A stretch of 64,000 nt of DNA, from contig BDSI01000028.1 of the NCBI GenBank assembly GCA_003117195.1, positions 310,001 to 374,000 on the forward strand, read 5' to 3'. The translations under genes and the position numbers were made by a program. Below, piece by piece: positions 11,701-23,106 of this stretch (its first letter is position 1; each line of letters starts with the position of its first letter). Under the pieces are notes generated by a model that made no database searches, was not told the origin of the DNA, and worked only from the letters and a program-made list of their open reading frames with translations. Source of the DNA: Eudorina sp. 2006-703-Eu-15 (taxonomy: Eukaryota > Chlorophyta > Chlorophyceae > Chlamydomonadales > Volvocaceae).

Positions 11701-14700
11701 CGGTGCGTGGGTCAGTGGTGGCGAGGCGCGGCAGGGCGCAGCTGGAAGGACAGAGTAGTCAGGCCCGGGGTCTGTTACGATGGAGGGCGCGTAGGGGCTT
11801 GCCTCGGCTGACACAAACTAGGGGGTGCAGCACGGGAGCGGGCGGCAGGCGGGGGATGGTGTACAGGTGATTGGGCGGGGGGGGCGATGTACAGGTGATT
11901 GGGCTGCACGGTAGCCGCAAGCGCCATACCGAGCTCATTGGATGAGATGCCCGGGAGGGGTCCTTCCTCGTCCCGGAGGAGGTCGTCCAGGCGGCGGTCG
12001 CTACGACCCTGTCCATCAATCCAGCCAAAACGACGAGGCGACTACCGGCGGCACCCCTGGTCTGATCGTGCTCCGCGTCCTGCCGCTCCCCTCTTGCTGG
12101 GTGCGACCCACATACTGTTGCCGCCCAGTTCTCCTTAACACACACACTTATCGGGCGGGCGTCTAAACACACATTTATCAGGTTGGGCGGGTCTCTTCTC
12201 TAAACACACTTATCGCCCCGCACTGCCGGCAGGTGGCACAAGCTGCTCAAGTCGTTCTACAGCGAGAAGAAGGACCGCTTCGACATCTCCAAGGTGCCAG
12301 ACATTTACGACTCGGCCAAGTACGACGCAATCCACAACGCCCACCTGGGGCTGGATGCGCTCGAGGTGGGCACATGGCCCGTATGCGGGTGGGGGTGGGG
12401 GTGGGGGGGCGGCATACGAGATTGGAGGGCCCTGCGGCCCTTGGGCTGGAAGGAAAGCACGCGGCAGGAGCGGGCCGTTGGGTATCCCCCTGCTGTGCAT
12501 CGGGTCCGGTGCGGCGGTCGCTGCGGTCCTTGCTGTGTACGAAATGCACCAGGTATCAATCCCTGCCCAACAATGTGTGAATTCCTTTGAAAGCGGCACT
12601 CGTCCGCTCGTCGAGCACACCCCGCCGCCAGGGCCATGTGCTAAGCCCCGCCCGGTGGACCCAGACGTCCCAAATCTCCAAACCTTACTTGTCCACCCAC
12701 TGGTGTGCTCCCACTGGTGTACTGCTGTACTCCCAACGCGACCACGCTGTGGCCAGTGTAAACACCGCCTAGCAAGTCCGACCTCGCCAAAACCCGCCTC
12801 CGGCCCTGAGGCGTCTTGTCATGCCTTGTCATGCCCTCGGAGCCCTCCCTTCCGACTGCGTCATCAATCCCTCGGCCCTCACCTTGGTTTTTCTTTTCTT
12901 TTTAACCCCTCTGCCCTCACTCGGTCCCACGCGCCCCTCGGCACCCCGCACCCCTCTCCCTCCTTTCCATCCAGGAGCTGTACGTCGTGGCCAAGCTGCT
13001 GGCTGACGTGGTCATCCCGTGCGAGTACGGCCTGGACCCGGGCGGCAAGCTGCGCATCGGCTCCAAGATCGCCAACGAGCTGCTGGGCAAGCTGCTGGTG
13101 GACCTGGCGTCCATGCGGGAGGAGTCCATCGCCACCGCCTGCATGGAGCCGCACGGGGCGAGAGGGGGGGCAGGGACGCCCAACTACGACCAGCTGGAGG
13201 GGGAGCTGGGCAGGTGGGTGGGCGGGTGGGTGGGTGGAGACCACTGTATGGTTGAGGTGGAGAGGGCAGCGGAGAGGAAGGCGGAGGGGGAGGAGGGTTT
13301 TGAAGGCGAGTGATCTATGCACAGGTCCTTTCCCACACACGGATGCGGGATTCGCGCCCCTCGTATGTCCTCATCCACAAGTAGCCTGCCCCCCCGCCGG
13401 ATTCGATCGCGTGCTGTGCTGTGCTGTGCTGCACCCGCTCCACGCTCCACGGCTGTACACGGGTCTTCACGTGGCTTGGGTCTTAAAGATCGTAACATCG
13501 GGTCCTTACTTGGCGTCCCTCCGCGCCATGTGGTGCCTCGATGCCTTTCTCAACATACTCGTGGCACCGCAGGATCTCGTTGCAGGACGAGGCCATGGCG
13601 AAGGCGAGCCTGCACGGCGGCCCCGCCTCCGTTGTCAGCAGCTCCCGCGGCGGACCCATGGGTCGCGAGGGCGACGTGGAGGGTGGCGCCGGCGGCGAGA
13701 TGGAGCCCGCCGAGACGGAGACCATCCACCGCCTGTGCCCCACCTACGCCTCCGACATCAACTCCCCCCTGCGCCACGTGCGCACCCGCATCTACTTCAC
13801 CTCCGAGTCGCACATGCACTCACTGGTCAACGTGTTGCGATGGTGCCATCTGGGGGCGGACGCGGGGGAGCTCTGCGCCATGCCGCCCATCACGCCGCCG
13901 TCGGGCACCGGCGGCACCTCCAGCCCCGACCTGCGCGCGTCGGCCGGCGGCGCGCCGGCGGCGGCTGCCGCTGCCGCCGCCGTGGCGGCGGCATCGTCGA
14001 TGTTTGCGCGCGCCGCGGCCGGCGGCGGTGGCGGCTCGGCCGGGCCGGACAGCGCGAACTCGCCGATGATGACGGCGGCGGCGGTGGCGGCGGCCGCCGC
14101 GGCGGCAGGCACGGGCGGGTCGTACACACGGCAGTACGACAATTCGCCGCTTCTGAGCGAGGGCGCGTGCGCACAGCTGGACTCCACAACGGAACTGGAC
14201 TACATGACGCAGGTGTGTGTGAGGGGGTAGGGTGGAGTGACGCAGCAACGGCAGACGTATGAGAAGAGTCGACTTGTGGCAAATGATCTTACTGGAGTGG
14301 CAAAGCAGGCGCCAGTTACGCGGCGATGACGCCTTTTGCTGTCGTCTGGCTGCAGCGACGGCCGCCCCTCTCCTGCGGCTGCCCCAGCGGTACCCTTCTG
14401 AAGATGCCGCCGCGAGGTCTCGACAGGGCCTTGCTCCCGCCCGGCCCCGGCGGCCGGCCGCTGCGGCGCTGCCACTATGTCCCAACCTCCGATGCAATGC
14501 CCACCTTTCCACCCCGCGGCCGTATTCCACCCAGCGGCCGTTTTCCACCCCGGCCGTATTCCCCGGCTGCCGCTACCTGTTGCTGCAGGTTGTGTTCAGG
14601 ATGTACGAGAACAAGACGGTGCCGGTGGAGAGCCCGGAGCGCTTCCGGGTGGAGGTGCTCTTCTCGCCGGGGGCCAACTACAACCCCTTTGACTTCAACA

Positions 14701-15307
14701 CCTCGCTGCACAACAACCACGTGCTGCCCATCGTGCCGCGTACCGCACTCCACAAGAACGACGGCATTGCACTGGCGGAGATGGAGGAGAAGCTCATGCC
14801 CTTCTCGTCGGTGAGTGGGGTTGCGATGAGTGGATGGAGGTGGGAAGGTCTCTAGGGTCAGGTCGTACCGTTTGGGCAATGTGTCGAGTGTTGTGGCTTC
14901 GATAGGAGTATTTGGATAGGCGGTTGTCCGACGGCGCGTGTTGCCGTACATTCCGGGTGCGGATCCCTCTCCTTCCCCACTGGAAGAGCAGTCAGACAGC
15001 GAGAAATTGAGACGGGATCTTTCGGATCGGGATCTTCCCGGCTCTGTCCGCCCTTACCCACCCACCCAACTCGCAGACTCGCAAGTTCAACAAGTGCAGC
15101 TACGCGCTGCAGTACAGCCTCCGCGCGCCGCAGCTGCACATCGGCAGCCGGTACGGCAGCGGCGGCAACCTTGGGCCCCACGGGGGTGCCCGCAGCACCG
15201 CCTCCATGGCGGGGAACGACAGCCAGAGCGACATGGCCAAGGCGGCGTCGGGCGGCCAGACAGCGGGCGGGGGCGCTCAGGGTGCGGGCGCCTCAGCCGA
15301 CGCTTGA
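2719..15307 (+). CDS. VIP1: Diphosphoinositol-pentakisphosphate kinase (PPIP5K/VIP1), 17 exons
   Basis: Bifunctional inositol-pyrophosphate enzyme: an N-terminal ATP-grasp kinase phosphorylates InsP6/InsP7, and a histidine-acid-phosphatase-like domain follows. Exons: 2719-3039, 3727-3826, 4346-4482, 5176-5333, 5885-6257, 6704-6824, 7130-7284, 7616-7925, 8337-8532, 9100-9181, 9647-9805, 10309-11690, 12233-12365, 12975-13213, 13573-14212, 14589-14810, 15077-15307; 4959 nt, 1652 aa. Plant VIP1 landmarks are in order: [12 protein letters not shown] (about 23-34), [51 protein letters not shown], then the phosphatase RHGDRTPKQK (R401-H402-G403), [16 protein letters not shown] and [11 protein letters not shown] (about 1363-1373). 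Exon 12 adds a roughly 460-residue Ala/Glu/Pro-rich insertion, far longer than in plants. The 5' end of exon 5's intron and the start are least certain: 2719 has good ATG context, and an in-frame ATG lies at 2662. In Chlamydomonas VIP1 acts in TOR and nutrient signalling. Confidence 0.93.
8267..8322. repeat. C-rich 15-bp tandem repeat in VIP1 intron 8
   Basis: Imperfect tandem copies of a CTTCCCCTCCGCCCC-type unit immediately before the exon 9 acceptor at 8336. It doubles as the polypyrimidine tract of that intron. Confidence 0.7.
12135..12215. repeat. Triplicated TAACACACWTTATC motif in VIP1 intron 12
   Basis: Three spaced copies of a TAAACACAC-(A)-TTATC element, separated by GGGCGGG-containing spacers, lie just upstream of the exon 13 acceptor (12231-12232). 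Function unknown; probably a minor intronic repeat. Confidence 0.55.
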
Positions 15308-16764
15308 GCACATGACACGACCGCAGAGCGGAGCGGCGTACGTTTCCCCGGCCTGTGTTGCGGTCTGCGGGGTGCACGTTGGGAGGCCTTGGCCAGACAG
15401 TTGGGAGTTGACTGACTTGAGTGGACGCTTCGATCGACATCGGAGACGGATAGACTCCCAAAGGTCCTCGCGGCGAGTGGGGCGGTACTGGCGAACCACG
15501 TGACCGGTGTCGTTGACGGGAGTGCTGAATGGGGCCCTGGTTTGGCGGGGTCAACACAAGGCGCTTCGTCGGAGGCCGCAGTGGGACCTCATGGTCCGGT
15601 ACTATGAATGGGATGTGGGTCGGGGTGGGCAAAAGTTGCTAGTGCTGGGAGCCGCTGGCCAGAATGCGCATGTTGGCTTGATGGGTGCGATGGTGGCCCA
15701 TACGGCGGCGTGTTCTGCGGCCAATCTGCACCGCAGGCGGGCGCTTCTGTCGTGATTTCTCGCGCATCAGGTATGAGGTCGTGATATGCGCCCTGATGAG
15801 CGAGCTCGAGCGAGCTTCGCGCGACATCAGTGTCGGATGAATGCTCGCAGTGCCGGCTGTCGCCGTACAGGGCCGCGCGGGGGCGGCTGTAGCGGATCTT
15901 ACGGGTTTTTGCTGGTGAACAACGGGTGTATGAGATTGTGCTGTCTTTCGCTAACGCGGCGCCCGTATGTTGTTGCGTGGTAGTGTTGTGGACCTTCAGA
16001 TGCCATGGTGATCAACTTGCAACACCAGATATATCTACTGTTTATTAGGCCGTCGATCAGGATGGTCATTTGCACTAGGGACGTACTCAGCTGACTGGGA
16101 ATGTCTGGTGATCATATCTAATTTTCGCCACGCGCTTGCATTGCCAAGCCGCGCGGATGTTGTGAACACCGACACACATGCCAACAAGACATGTTACGGC
16201 GCGTTGATGAATGGTCATTCGGCTGTTAGCCATTCCTGTGACGAATACTTCAGGGCAACTGTCGCGTGCGGGCTAAACACTTCATGGCTTATGTGAACGA
16301 CACATTGACACCTCCATAGCAACCTGCACATAAGGTTCAGATTACATGCTCTGCAGATGACGCCAGGAGCGCATCCGAAGATAAGACAAACCGTCTTACA
16401 AACCAACGTACGAATGTTTTCCAGGTCTCATAATATTCGCACATGCAAACCCACATGCGACTGATCACGCCTTCGTTTCGGCGCCTCGCCCTACCGCCCA
16501 CGCACGCGTCAGCGGTAGGCCACGTCAAGCACCTGGAACAGGGTAAATACCGACGTCAACTCGTCGCAAATGGAAACAAGGCAACAGGGCGGCCCGCAAC
16601 GACGAAACGGACCAGTACGCCCCCCCGTCTTCCAATGCGGCAATCATCCATCTCATCTCGTCACATCGAAACTGCTCACAAAACGTGTCGGACCACAAAG
16701 CCGGCCATGGCTGGCCTCCAAAACTGTGGTCGGGTTGCTCCGCTGAACAAGGACTGGACTGCGT
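15308..16764. other. Convergent intergenic region (3' ends of VIP1 and SEBP1)
   Basis: About 1.45 kb between the stop codons of two converging genes. It must hold both 3' UTRs. No supported ORF or RNA gene is seen. I found no clear TGTAA for VIP1; for the minus-strand gene a TTACA (TGTAA on its strand) occurs at 16396-16400. Confidence 0.55.
16396..16400 (-). terminator. Candidate poly(A) signal of SEBP1
   Basis: TGTAA on the minus strand, the usual volvocalean poly(A) signal, about 365 bases past the SEBP1 stop. Another copy lies at 16342-16346. Either could be used. Confidence 0.4.
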
Positions 16765-19700
16765 TTACGCAGTGACCTGGCTGAAGCGCGGCGAGTTGCC
16801 TGTGTCACAACCAATTTGGGGGGAAGGGGGAGTCAACGCGGGTATGGCAACGATGACTTGAGGATGGGTTCAGGGACTGCAATAGGACTTCTGTTCAGCA
16901 CGACAACGTTCGTACTCACCGTACATGTACTCCTCGAAGCGGCGAACCTCGCCGATCGAGCCGTAGCAGATCTGCGTGCGCTGGTCGCAGTTGAGGATCG
17001 GAATGTCCAGAGCCGACACGCACTTGCCGTCGCAGCTGGAGGCACCACCGGCCTTCTCAACCTGCACACAGCCACCACAGCGCATATATGCCGCCAACCA
17101 GTGAGCGCGTGCCAAAGAGTGACGCGGGGATGTCTTCTGGTGAGCAGGACGACGACACGGCAGTACGAAATCACCATACCCCTTTCCATTACTTCTGCTG
17201 CTCTGCATTCCCAAACCAACACGACCATCACCCACTTAGCGCCACTGTGAGCGCCTTGTGGGGAGTGCGGGGTCAAGTACTCCGACACCCACCACAGGTT
17301 CCTACGCCGCAACGTCCGAAGATCACACAAACGTCCAACCCCCGATCCACGGGTCGCGCGCGAGCACCCACCAGCAGGGCCAGCGGCGCGACCTCGAAGA
17401 GGATGCGGAGCTTGGCCTTGGTGGTCGGGGAGGTCACGTTGGTGAACACACCCTTCTCCTTGACGATGATTTGGAACACGTCCGGCACCATGCCACCGGT
17501 GTAGCGCAGGGTGTACTTCTCGCCCAGGTAGAAGTTGATCAGGCGCTCGTACGCCGGGTTGTCGAAGGTGGCGCGCAGGTTGCCCGGCGCGAACATCTTG
17601 CCCTCACCTGCGGTCCGGGAGGGCGCCCACGGCAGCAAGCAGCGAGTGAAGTCACAGAGACGGGACTGGTGGACAGCATGGGAGGCAGCTCGGTACAGGT
17701 GCTGAACCGCAGGGATACTTAATCTGCAGGGGCCTGTGGGGGTTTCTTGTCCAGGCCCGACTACGACCTCTTCTTGTCCAGGCTTGTCTCTACACAAGTC
17801 CTTCAACTGCACCCTGAAACCTATGGTGTTAGGTAATACCCGTGTTTCGCATCGACGACAGCACGCGTTCAAAATCGCTAAATTCGACGTCACGGTACTC
17901 GCGACTGTGAAGCCCGCAGTCCCATCCTTGGGACCACATTGCTACTATAGCCTAGACAGACTCCAGATATCGGAACACACAACCATTCCTTGCACCGCCG
18001 CCCCCAACAGCCTCAATGGCGCCGGCCGTCGTACGCGTTCACCTTCTCCCCATGTCAATTAAGACAGCCAAGCCGCTCACCATTCACCGAATCCCCCCCC
18101 ACCCGCCGTGTCCCTTTCTCTTCCCTTCACCACCCATCCCGGACTGACCGATCTCGGTGGTCTCCTTGACGTGCATCCACTTGCCGTCGTCCATGAGCAG
18201 GAACTCGTGGCAGCCGGGGCAGTCCTTCAGGGCGATGCAGAACACCGTGCGCGGGCCGTAGATGCCCATGCCGGCGGCGGCCTGAGACAAGGGTAGGGGA
18301 AGACAAAAACAGTAGGTTAGAATGGAGTAGCCCAATTAACCAGCCACGTAATGAAGCCCAGCCTAATCAAGGCCTGTAACCGGCTCCATCTCTTAACAGC
18401 CCCGCAGGCCCAGCCAAGCAATGCCAAGGACGAGGAAGCCTTCCGCCGAAGTCAGGCGAAACTGACGTGACCTCATCTGGGTTAGCCCGCGCGTGCAGGT
18501 ATGTTTCATTCCATTGGCGTGCGAATGTAAAACCGCACCGGGTGCTAGGTAGGGGGCTCGGCCACTCCTGCAGTGGGCCCAATCACCCAGCGCTGCGCAC
18601 CGTCCCAGGATATCTGTTTCGAATGCAAGCTGCTAGGATTCCGAGCATCTGGGTTTCCATGGACTGCAGTGTGACAGCCTTGATGTCAAAGTAGCGGTCC
18701 GGCAGTCAACCCGTCTTCGGTTCGCGCCGCGCAACCCAGATCGTTCGAGTCTTTCTCAGGCGGGCGGACGGACCTGCTCGCGGCCAGTGATGTTGGTCAG
18801 CTGGTCACCCGGCCACACGCCGAAGATGGTGCCGACGGAGAAGTTGGTGTCGACGATCGACGAGCCGTCCAGGGGGTCGAAGGCGACGCAGAAGCCCTCC
18901 CCGCCCATGTCGACCGGCTCCGGCACCTCCTCGGAGCAGGCCAGCTTGCAGACGTGCTGCGTCAAGTAAAGGTAGAACAGGAAACGGCGAATCAATGGTG
19001 ACATGGTGGCGCGGCGAGGATATGGGGAGATGAGTTAAAATTTGTGAAGGGGCGAACCGTGATGTACCAAGTCGCCATGGCAGTGAAGCAGTTGACGGGA
19101 AAGCCCCCGTGTGCGGGTGGTATTGGGACTGTGTTGGGGGAAGCGTGAAAGGCTTACACAGGCGGTGCAACAAAAAGAAAGACACAACGCAGACACTTGA
19201 TCGGCTTAGCTTACCGAGTACTTCAGGGCCTCGAACAGCAGCTTGTCGGCAACCATGTCGACAGCCAGCTGCTCATCGCCGAAGCTGTTCACGCAAGCAG
19301 TGCCAGCGCAAGAAGCGGTGCGAACCTGTACATGGTTTGGAATTCATTCATATGGGAACATTTGAGCACAAATCAATCCCAGAGCAAATCAATGTGCAGA
19401 TCCATGTGCATTACCTTGTGGCCGATGGTGCGCACGGCCTCAGCCATGCTCATCATCAGCTGGCGCAGCTTGGTGTCAGGGGTGGCCTCCACCAGGAACT
19501 CAGCCAGGCTGTCGCCGATCTGCGATCGTTTAAAAGGGTCTTTATAACGTCCGCGCCGTAAGCATGTAAAGTGCAGCTAAGGACTTGCCTTGGCCTGGGT
19601 CATAACGGCCGTGCGCCGGGACTGCACGCGAGCAGCGCGAGTCGAGCGCTTGACGCGGGCGGCCACAGCAGCACCCTTGAAGGCGCTCGCGTTCGCCGAC

Positions 19701-19902
19701 GCAACGACGACCGGGGCGGTCGCCGCGCGGCCCATCTGCAACCAATAAAGATAATTGTGTTGAAATGATTCCACAGAGATGATTGCAATTAAAAGTAGAG
19801 TCAGCTAAGGCACTGCAGCAGGCACACCTTGGGGGCCACAACGGCGCGACGCTCGGTGGCGACGGCACCGGCAACCTTCTGACGCATCATGGTAGCGGCC
19901 AT
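16765..19902 (-). CDS. SEBP1: Sedoheptulose-1,7-bisphosphatase, chloroplast precursor, 9 exons
   Basis: Calvin-Benson cycle enzyme that hydrolyses sedoheptulose 1,7-bisphosphate in the chloroplast stroma. Exons on the minus strand: 19902-19828, 19735-19589, 19519-19415, 19325-19215, 18956-18774, 18281-18149, 17607-17372, 17061-16920, 16799-16765; 388 aa, essentially the C. reinhardtii length. Residues 1 to about 70 form an Ala/Arg/Ser-rich transit peptide. The redox pair C115-A-G-T-A-C120, the thioredoxin-sensitive cysteines of SBPases, is present. The FBPase/SBPase metal-binding motif DPLDGSS is at 173-179, and [13 protein letters not shown] and the C-terminal [11 protein letters not shown] are intact. 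Intron 2 uses a GC donor (AAG|GCAAGT). The last exon is only 35 nt and encodes [10 protein letters not shown] after a split Gly codon. Identification is very secure. Confidence 0.97.
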
Positions 19903-21356
19903 TTTTCGTATGTGACCCTAAAGCAAACCTAGAGTAGCGCGGCAAGCGATTTGTTCTGGTTTGAGAGCTGTACGGCACCTTATCCGGGCGATGTACACTT
20001 GCTTGCATTTGCCGTTGCTGAAACACCTAAGGGTAAACATGAATGGTATGACGTTGTGATCGTCCGCCAAGTTTAAAACGGTACATGAAGTCTCGTTGCT
20101 TGCAATGGTTGTGTGGGCAACAAAGCTGGCACAGCGCACCGGACAGAGCAACAACTGGTTGAATACAACCAATAAGTAGGATGTTAACGTTCTTGTTCAC
20201 AGCGACTGGGCGAGAGTGACAGGGAGGTGGTTTAGTGATACCTCGCCCAACGACCGTCCGTCTCACACTCGCACTTGCCCATGGCTGGCGTGCTTTGGGG
20301 GGGTCCGAAGAGCACTACTGCGAGTTAGGCCACGAAATGTGTGCGCACCTGACTCGCAACAAGGCCTTGTCGTAAATTGACCGATTGGAACTAGGCTTCC
20401 ATGATGTCCGTTAGGGGTTTGCGCTCCGACATCCAGTAAAAAGACATTTAGAAGAGGAACTGGCTGCCTCGCAGTACTGCATACCTCGGCGCCGTGATTC
20501 CGCATGGGCCCGCTGGACAGCCCTGGTTACCCCCCTACTGCTGCACCGCTAAGCCGCGGACAGACTTGCTTCGCCAGTAGGCCCTCCTCACTACGCAGCA
20601 TCAAATTATTCTACCGTCCTCAGCCGCCATCCATCCAGATAGTACGGCATGCCGTACGTGCGTGGCTTACATACCGTACATAAGAGCGGTTCACATCACC
20701 ACCAACCTTGGCACCTCCAGACATCTCTCGGTGTCACATGGATGAATTCTCACGATCCTTGCCGCAAAGCACGATCAGACGTTGATGAGATCAGCATCAA
20801 AGGGTGGGTGGGTAAGCGGTAATCAAAATACCCGCCCTCTCCCCAGGCCCCTTATGACGACGACTACCTGCTACCAGCGATACGACCCGCGTCCATCGGG
20901 CAGGATTTTGTGCGCGTCCAAAGCCCGATATGACTGAGCAGGCCAGGGTGCAGAAGACACCCAGGATGCAGAAAATACGACCTAAACTAGACTTGTGGGC
21001 GGTCATCCCGGTGGGCGGGGGCGGGGGCGGGGACGGGAAGCATCGACACACTGTTCCCATCAGAGTGGACACAGCAGCTGTCCTAGACGGCTACGGCACC
21101 TTGACAATCTATTGTATTCTCTTCGCGATCCGGCGGCGGCACAGCGGAGGTCCACTCCACAGCGTCCACTACACAGCGGCGGAACCACAAAACGAGGCAG
21201 CACCCCGCCGCAGCTACTCACAATGCACCAAGGACATCCCTGAACCCGCGCCCCGGGCCTCCCCGACTTTATCCTCAAGACACAACACACGACCCGTCTT
21301 CGTGAAAATCAGGACTGAAAAGCGTGGCCTGATCACTCTACCGACCATACGTACGG
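19903..21356. other. SEBP1 upstream region and 3' flank of lipoyl gene
   Basis: About 1.45 kb with no supported coding sequence. It should contain the SEBP1 promoter (next to 19902) and the 3' UTR of the minus-strand lipoyl protein gene. A TTACA (minus-strand TGTAA) at 20667-20671 could be that gene's poly(A) signal, giving a 3' UTR of about 690 bases. Confidence 0.5.
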
Positions 21357-22751
21357 TCAGTACACGCCGCCCAAGTTGATCATGTCAAGCTCGCGCTCGC
21401 TGAGTGGCCGCCGCGGGGGCCCTCCCCGCCCATCCGGCCGCGTAATGTACTGCAGCTTGTTCTTGCTGAAAGGAGGTGGCGCCGCCTTGGCGGCCGGCAC
21501 GGGGTACACGGAGGCCGCGGCTGGCGGCGGTGGCGCCTCCGGCTTAGGGGCCGCCGCCCACGCCGGGCTGGCCGGCGCCGCGTTCGCTGCGGCCTCCGCT
21601 GCAGCCAGTGCGGCCTTGTACTCGGCCTCGGGGAGATCGCTGATCCGCAACCCGGATGCCGCGAAGCGTGGCGGGAAGTGAATCATGGGTTTCCGACCCG
21701 ATGTCGATGCAGCCGCGCCAGCAGCACCCCCAGACTCGCCTTTCCCAGGGGCGGCGGCCGCCGCCAACGCGGCTCCGCCGGCCGGCGCGGTGGCACCCAC
21801 CACTGCAACCACCTGCCCCGCCACCACCAAGTCCGCCGGCTTGATGTTCAGCTGTTGCACGAAGCCTGCCGACGGCGCCTTGATGTCGATGGTGACTTTG
21901 TCCGTCTCTATCTGCGCTATCACCTCGTCTTCGCGCACCGGCTGGCCAACCTGCGGGGAAGGGAACACGCAAGTGGGGCACGCCGGGCCACGCTTTCATC
22001 AGCAACGCGGGCAAAAGGCGTATGCCAGCGGCGAAGCGACATACAGGAAGTTGGATTGAGCGGCTGTTGCACAGATACACAGGATACAGCGAGGCGCCGA
22101 CGGTCGCTGTACCTGTCGTACCTATCAAACGTTCATAGTTCGCTTCGACAGGCGTGCGACGGAGATATGCCCCCACATCATGCAGATATGCATGAGCATA
22201 CGTTTCCGTCGTATATCTAGGGATATTGTACATCTAGTGGTACCAATTATTGCCTTGACTGTCGAGGAAGAGGCTCCACACCAACATGCTGGTTGCACCT
22301 TTCCACCCTCACGGCCCCTTGAAGGTGTGCATTCATTCTTGCCCGATTTTCTGCTGGTGGCTAAGTCCACACCTTTCTCCCCCCCCCCACGAAGGTGGTT
22401 TTACCCGTCTCACAGGAATCATGCGCCACAGTATTCAAACAGTATTCCATAATGACGGAGTTGCAGTGTTATAGAGTTGCACAGCGACCTCATCGATGCA
22501 GTGAGGAATACCCCAACGGTACACAACCGCCGTAAACCCGCTTTCACCTGTTTCAGCACGGCCGCAATCGAGCCTTCCTTAATTGACTCTCCCATAGAAG
22601 GAACGATGACATCCGGCCATAAACGAAAGCCTGAAGTGCTGATGACTCGCGCAGCTTGTGCCGAAAGGCTGCACCCGGAGCCACACCGTCTTGAAAGGCC
22701 TATCATATGAAGAGATTGACCAATAATGTGTCGGTAATTCATGGCCAGCAA
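21357..22751 (-). CDS. Mitochondrial lipoyl-domain protein with KGD4/MRPS36-like C-terminus, 2 exons
   Basis: Exons 22751-22548 and 21950-21357, joined in phase 0 (CTG AAA CAG|GTGAAA ... CCGCAG|GTT), 265 aa. Residues 1 to about 40 look like a mitochondrial presequence (Arg/Ser/Ala, ending RVISTSGF). Residues about 45-120 are a lipoyl domain of the 2-oxoglutarate dehydrogenase E2 type: PSMGESIKEGSI, then IETDKVTIDI with lipoyl-lysine K86. A flexible Ala/Gly linker follows. There is no E3-binding domain and no acyltransferase domain: the frame stops cleanly at 21357. Instead residues 154-164 (RKPMIHFPPRF) and the last 18 residues (RRPLSERELDMINLGGVY) resemble the two conserved segments of KGD4/MRPS36, the adaptor that tethers E3 to the complex. 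Inferred role: lipoyl-bearing E3 adaptor of 2-oxoglutarate dehydrogenase. A truncated E2 duplicate is the alternative. Confidence 0.82.
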
Positions 22752-23106
22752 ATTGCCGCAATTGAAAGACCGCGTTTCGGAGGGCAGTGCACGCTAAGGA
22801 TGGTTGCAGATTTGCACTGCGTTGTGCTGTCCGATCATCGAGCACGCGGAGCTGTGCAGCATGGTATAGGCTCGCTACAAAACCGAAGGCGCAAACGGTG
22901 TCAACACAAGTGTACGTCATTACGGCACTTCGATGAGTTTTGGAACACCGCAGGCAACGTGTTTTGCCGAAATTGCCATCGCTTAAATTTAGAAAATGCT
23001 GACTGGTCATTGTTAGATGAGTTGATTTGGGTTAGACTGTTCTCGCGGTCGTGAAAGAAATGTCTGCTCAAATAGATTATTAGTCTGAGTTCCAAGATCG
23101 GCAAAT
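22752..23106. promoter_or_regulatory. 355-bp divergent promoter region
   Basis: The only sequence between the ATGs of the lipoyl protein gene (minus) and CFAP251 (plus). It must contain both 5' UTRs and both promoters unless unseen upstream exons exist. It is less GC-rich than the flanking exons. No specific box is claimed. Confidence 0.6.

Noticed and set aside
10096..11811. A separate 571-residue low-complexity gene
   Set aside because: Its frame is VIP1 exon 12 plus flanking intron; the exon boundaries at 10309 and 11690 join to conserved VIP1 blocks in phase.
12355..14262. 635-codon plus-strand ORF
   Set aside because: Reads through VIP1 introns and the wrong frame of exons 14 and 15; the true frame has PPIP5K motifs.
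21357..21968. Simple truncation of an E2 gene by sequence error
   Set aside because: No acyltransferase-like sequence is seen in any frame in the 1.4 kb downstream, and the end of the frame matches a KGD4-type terminus; kept only as a less likely alternative.
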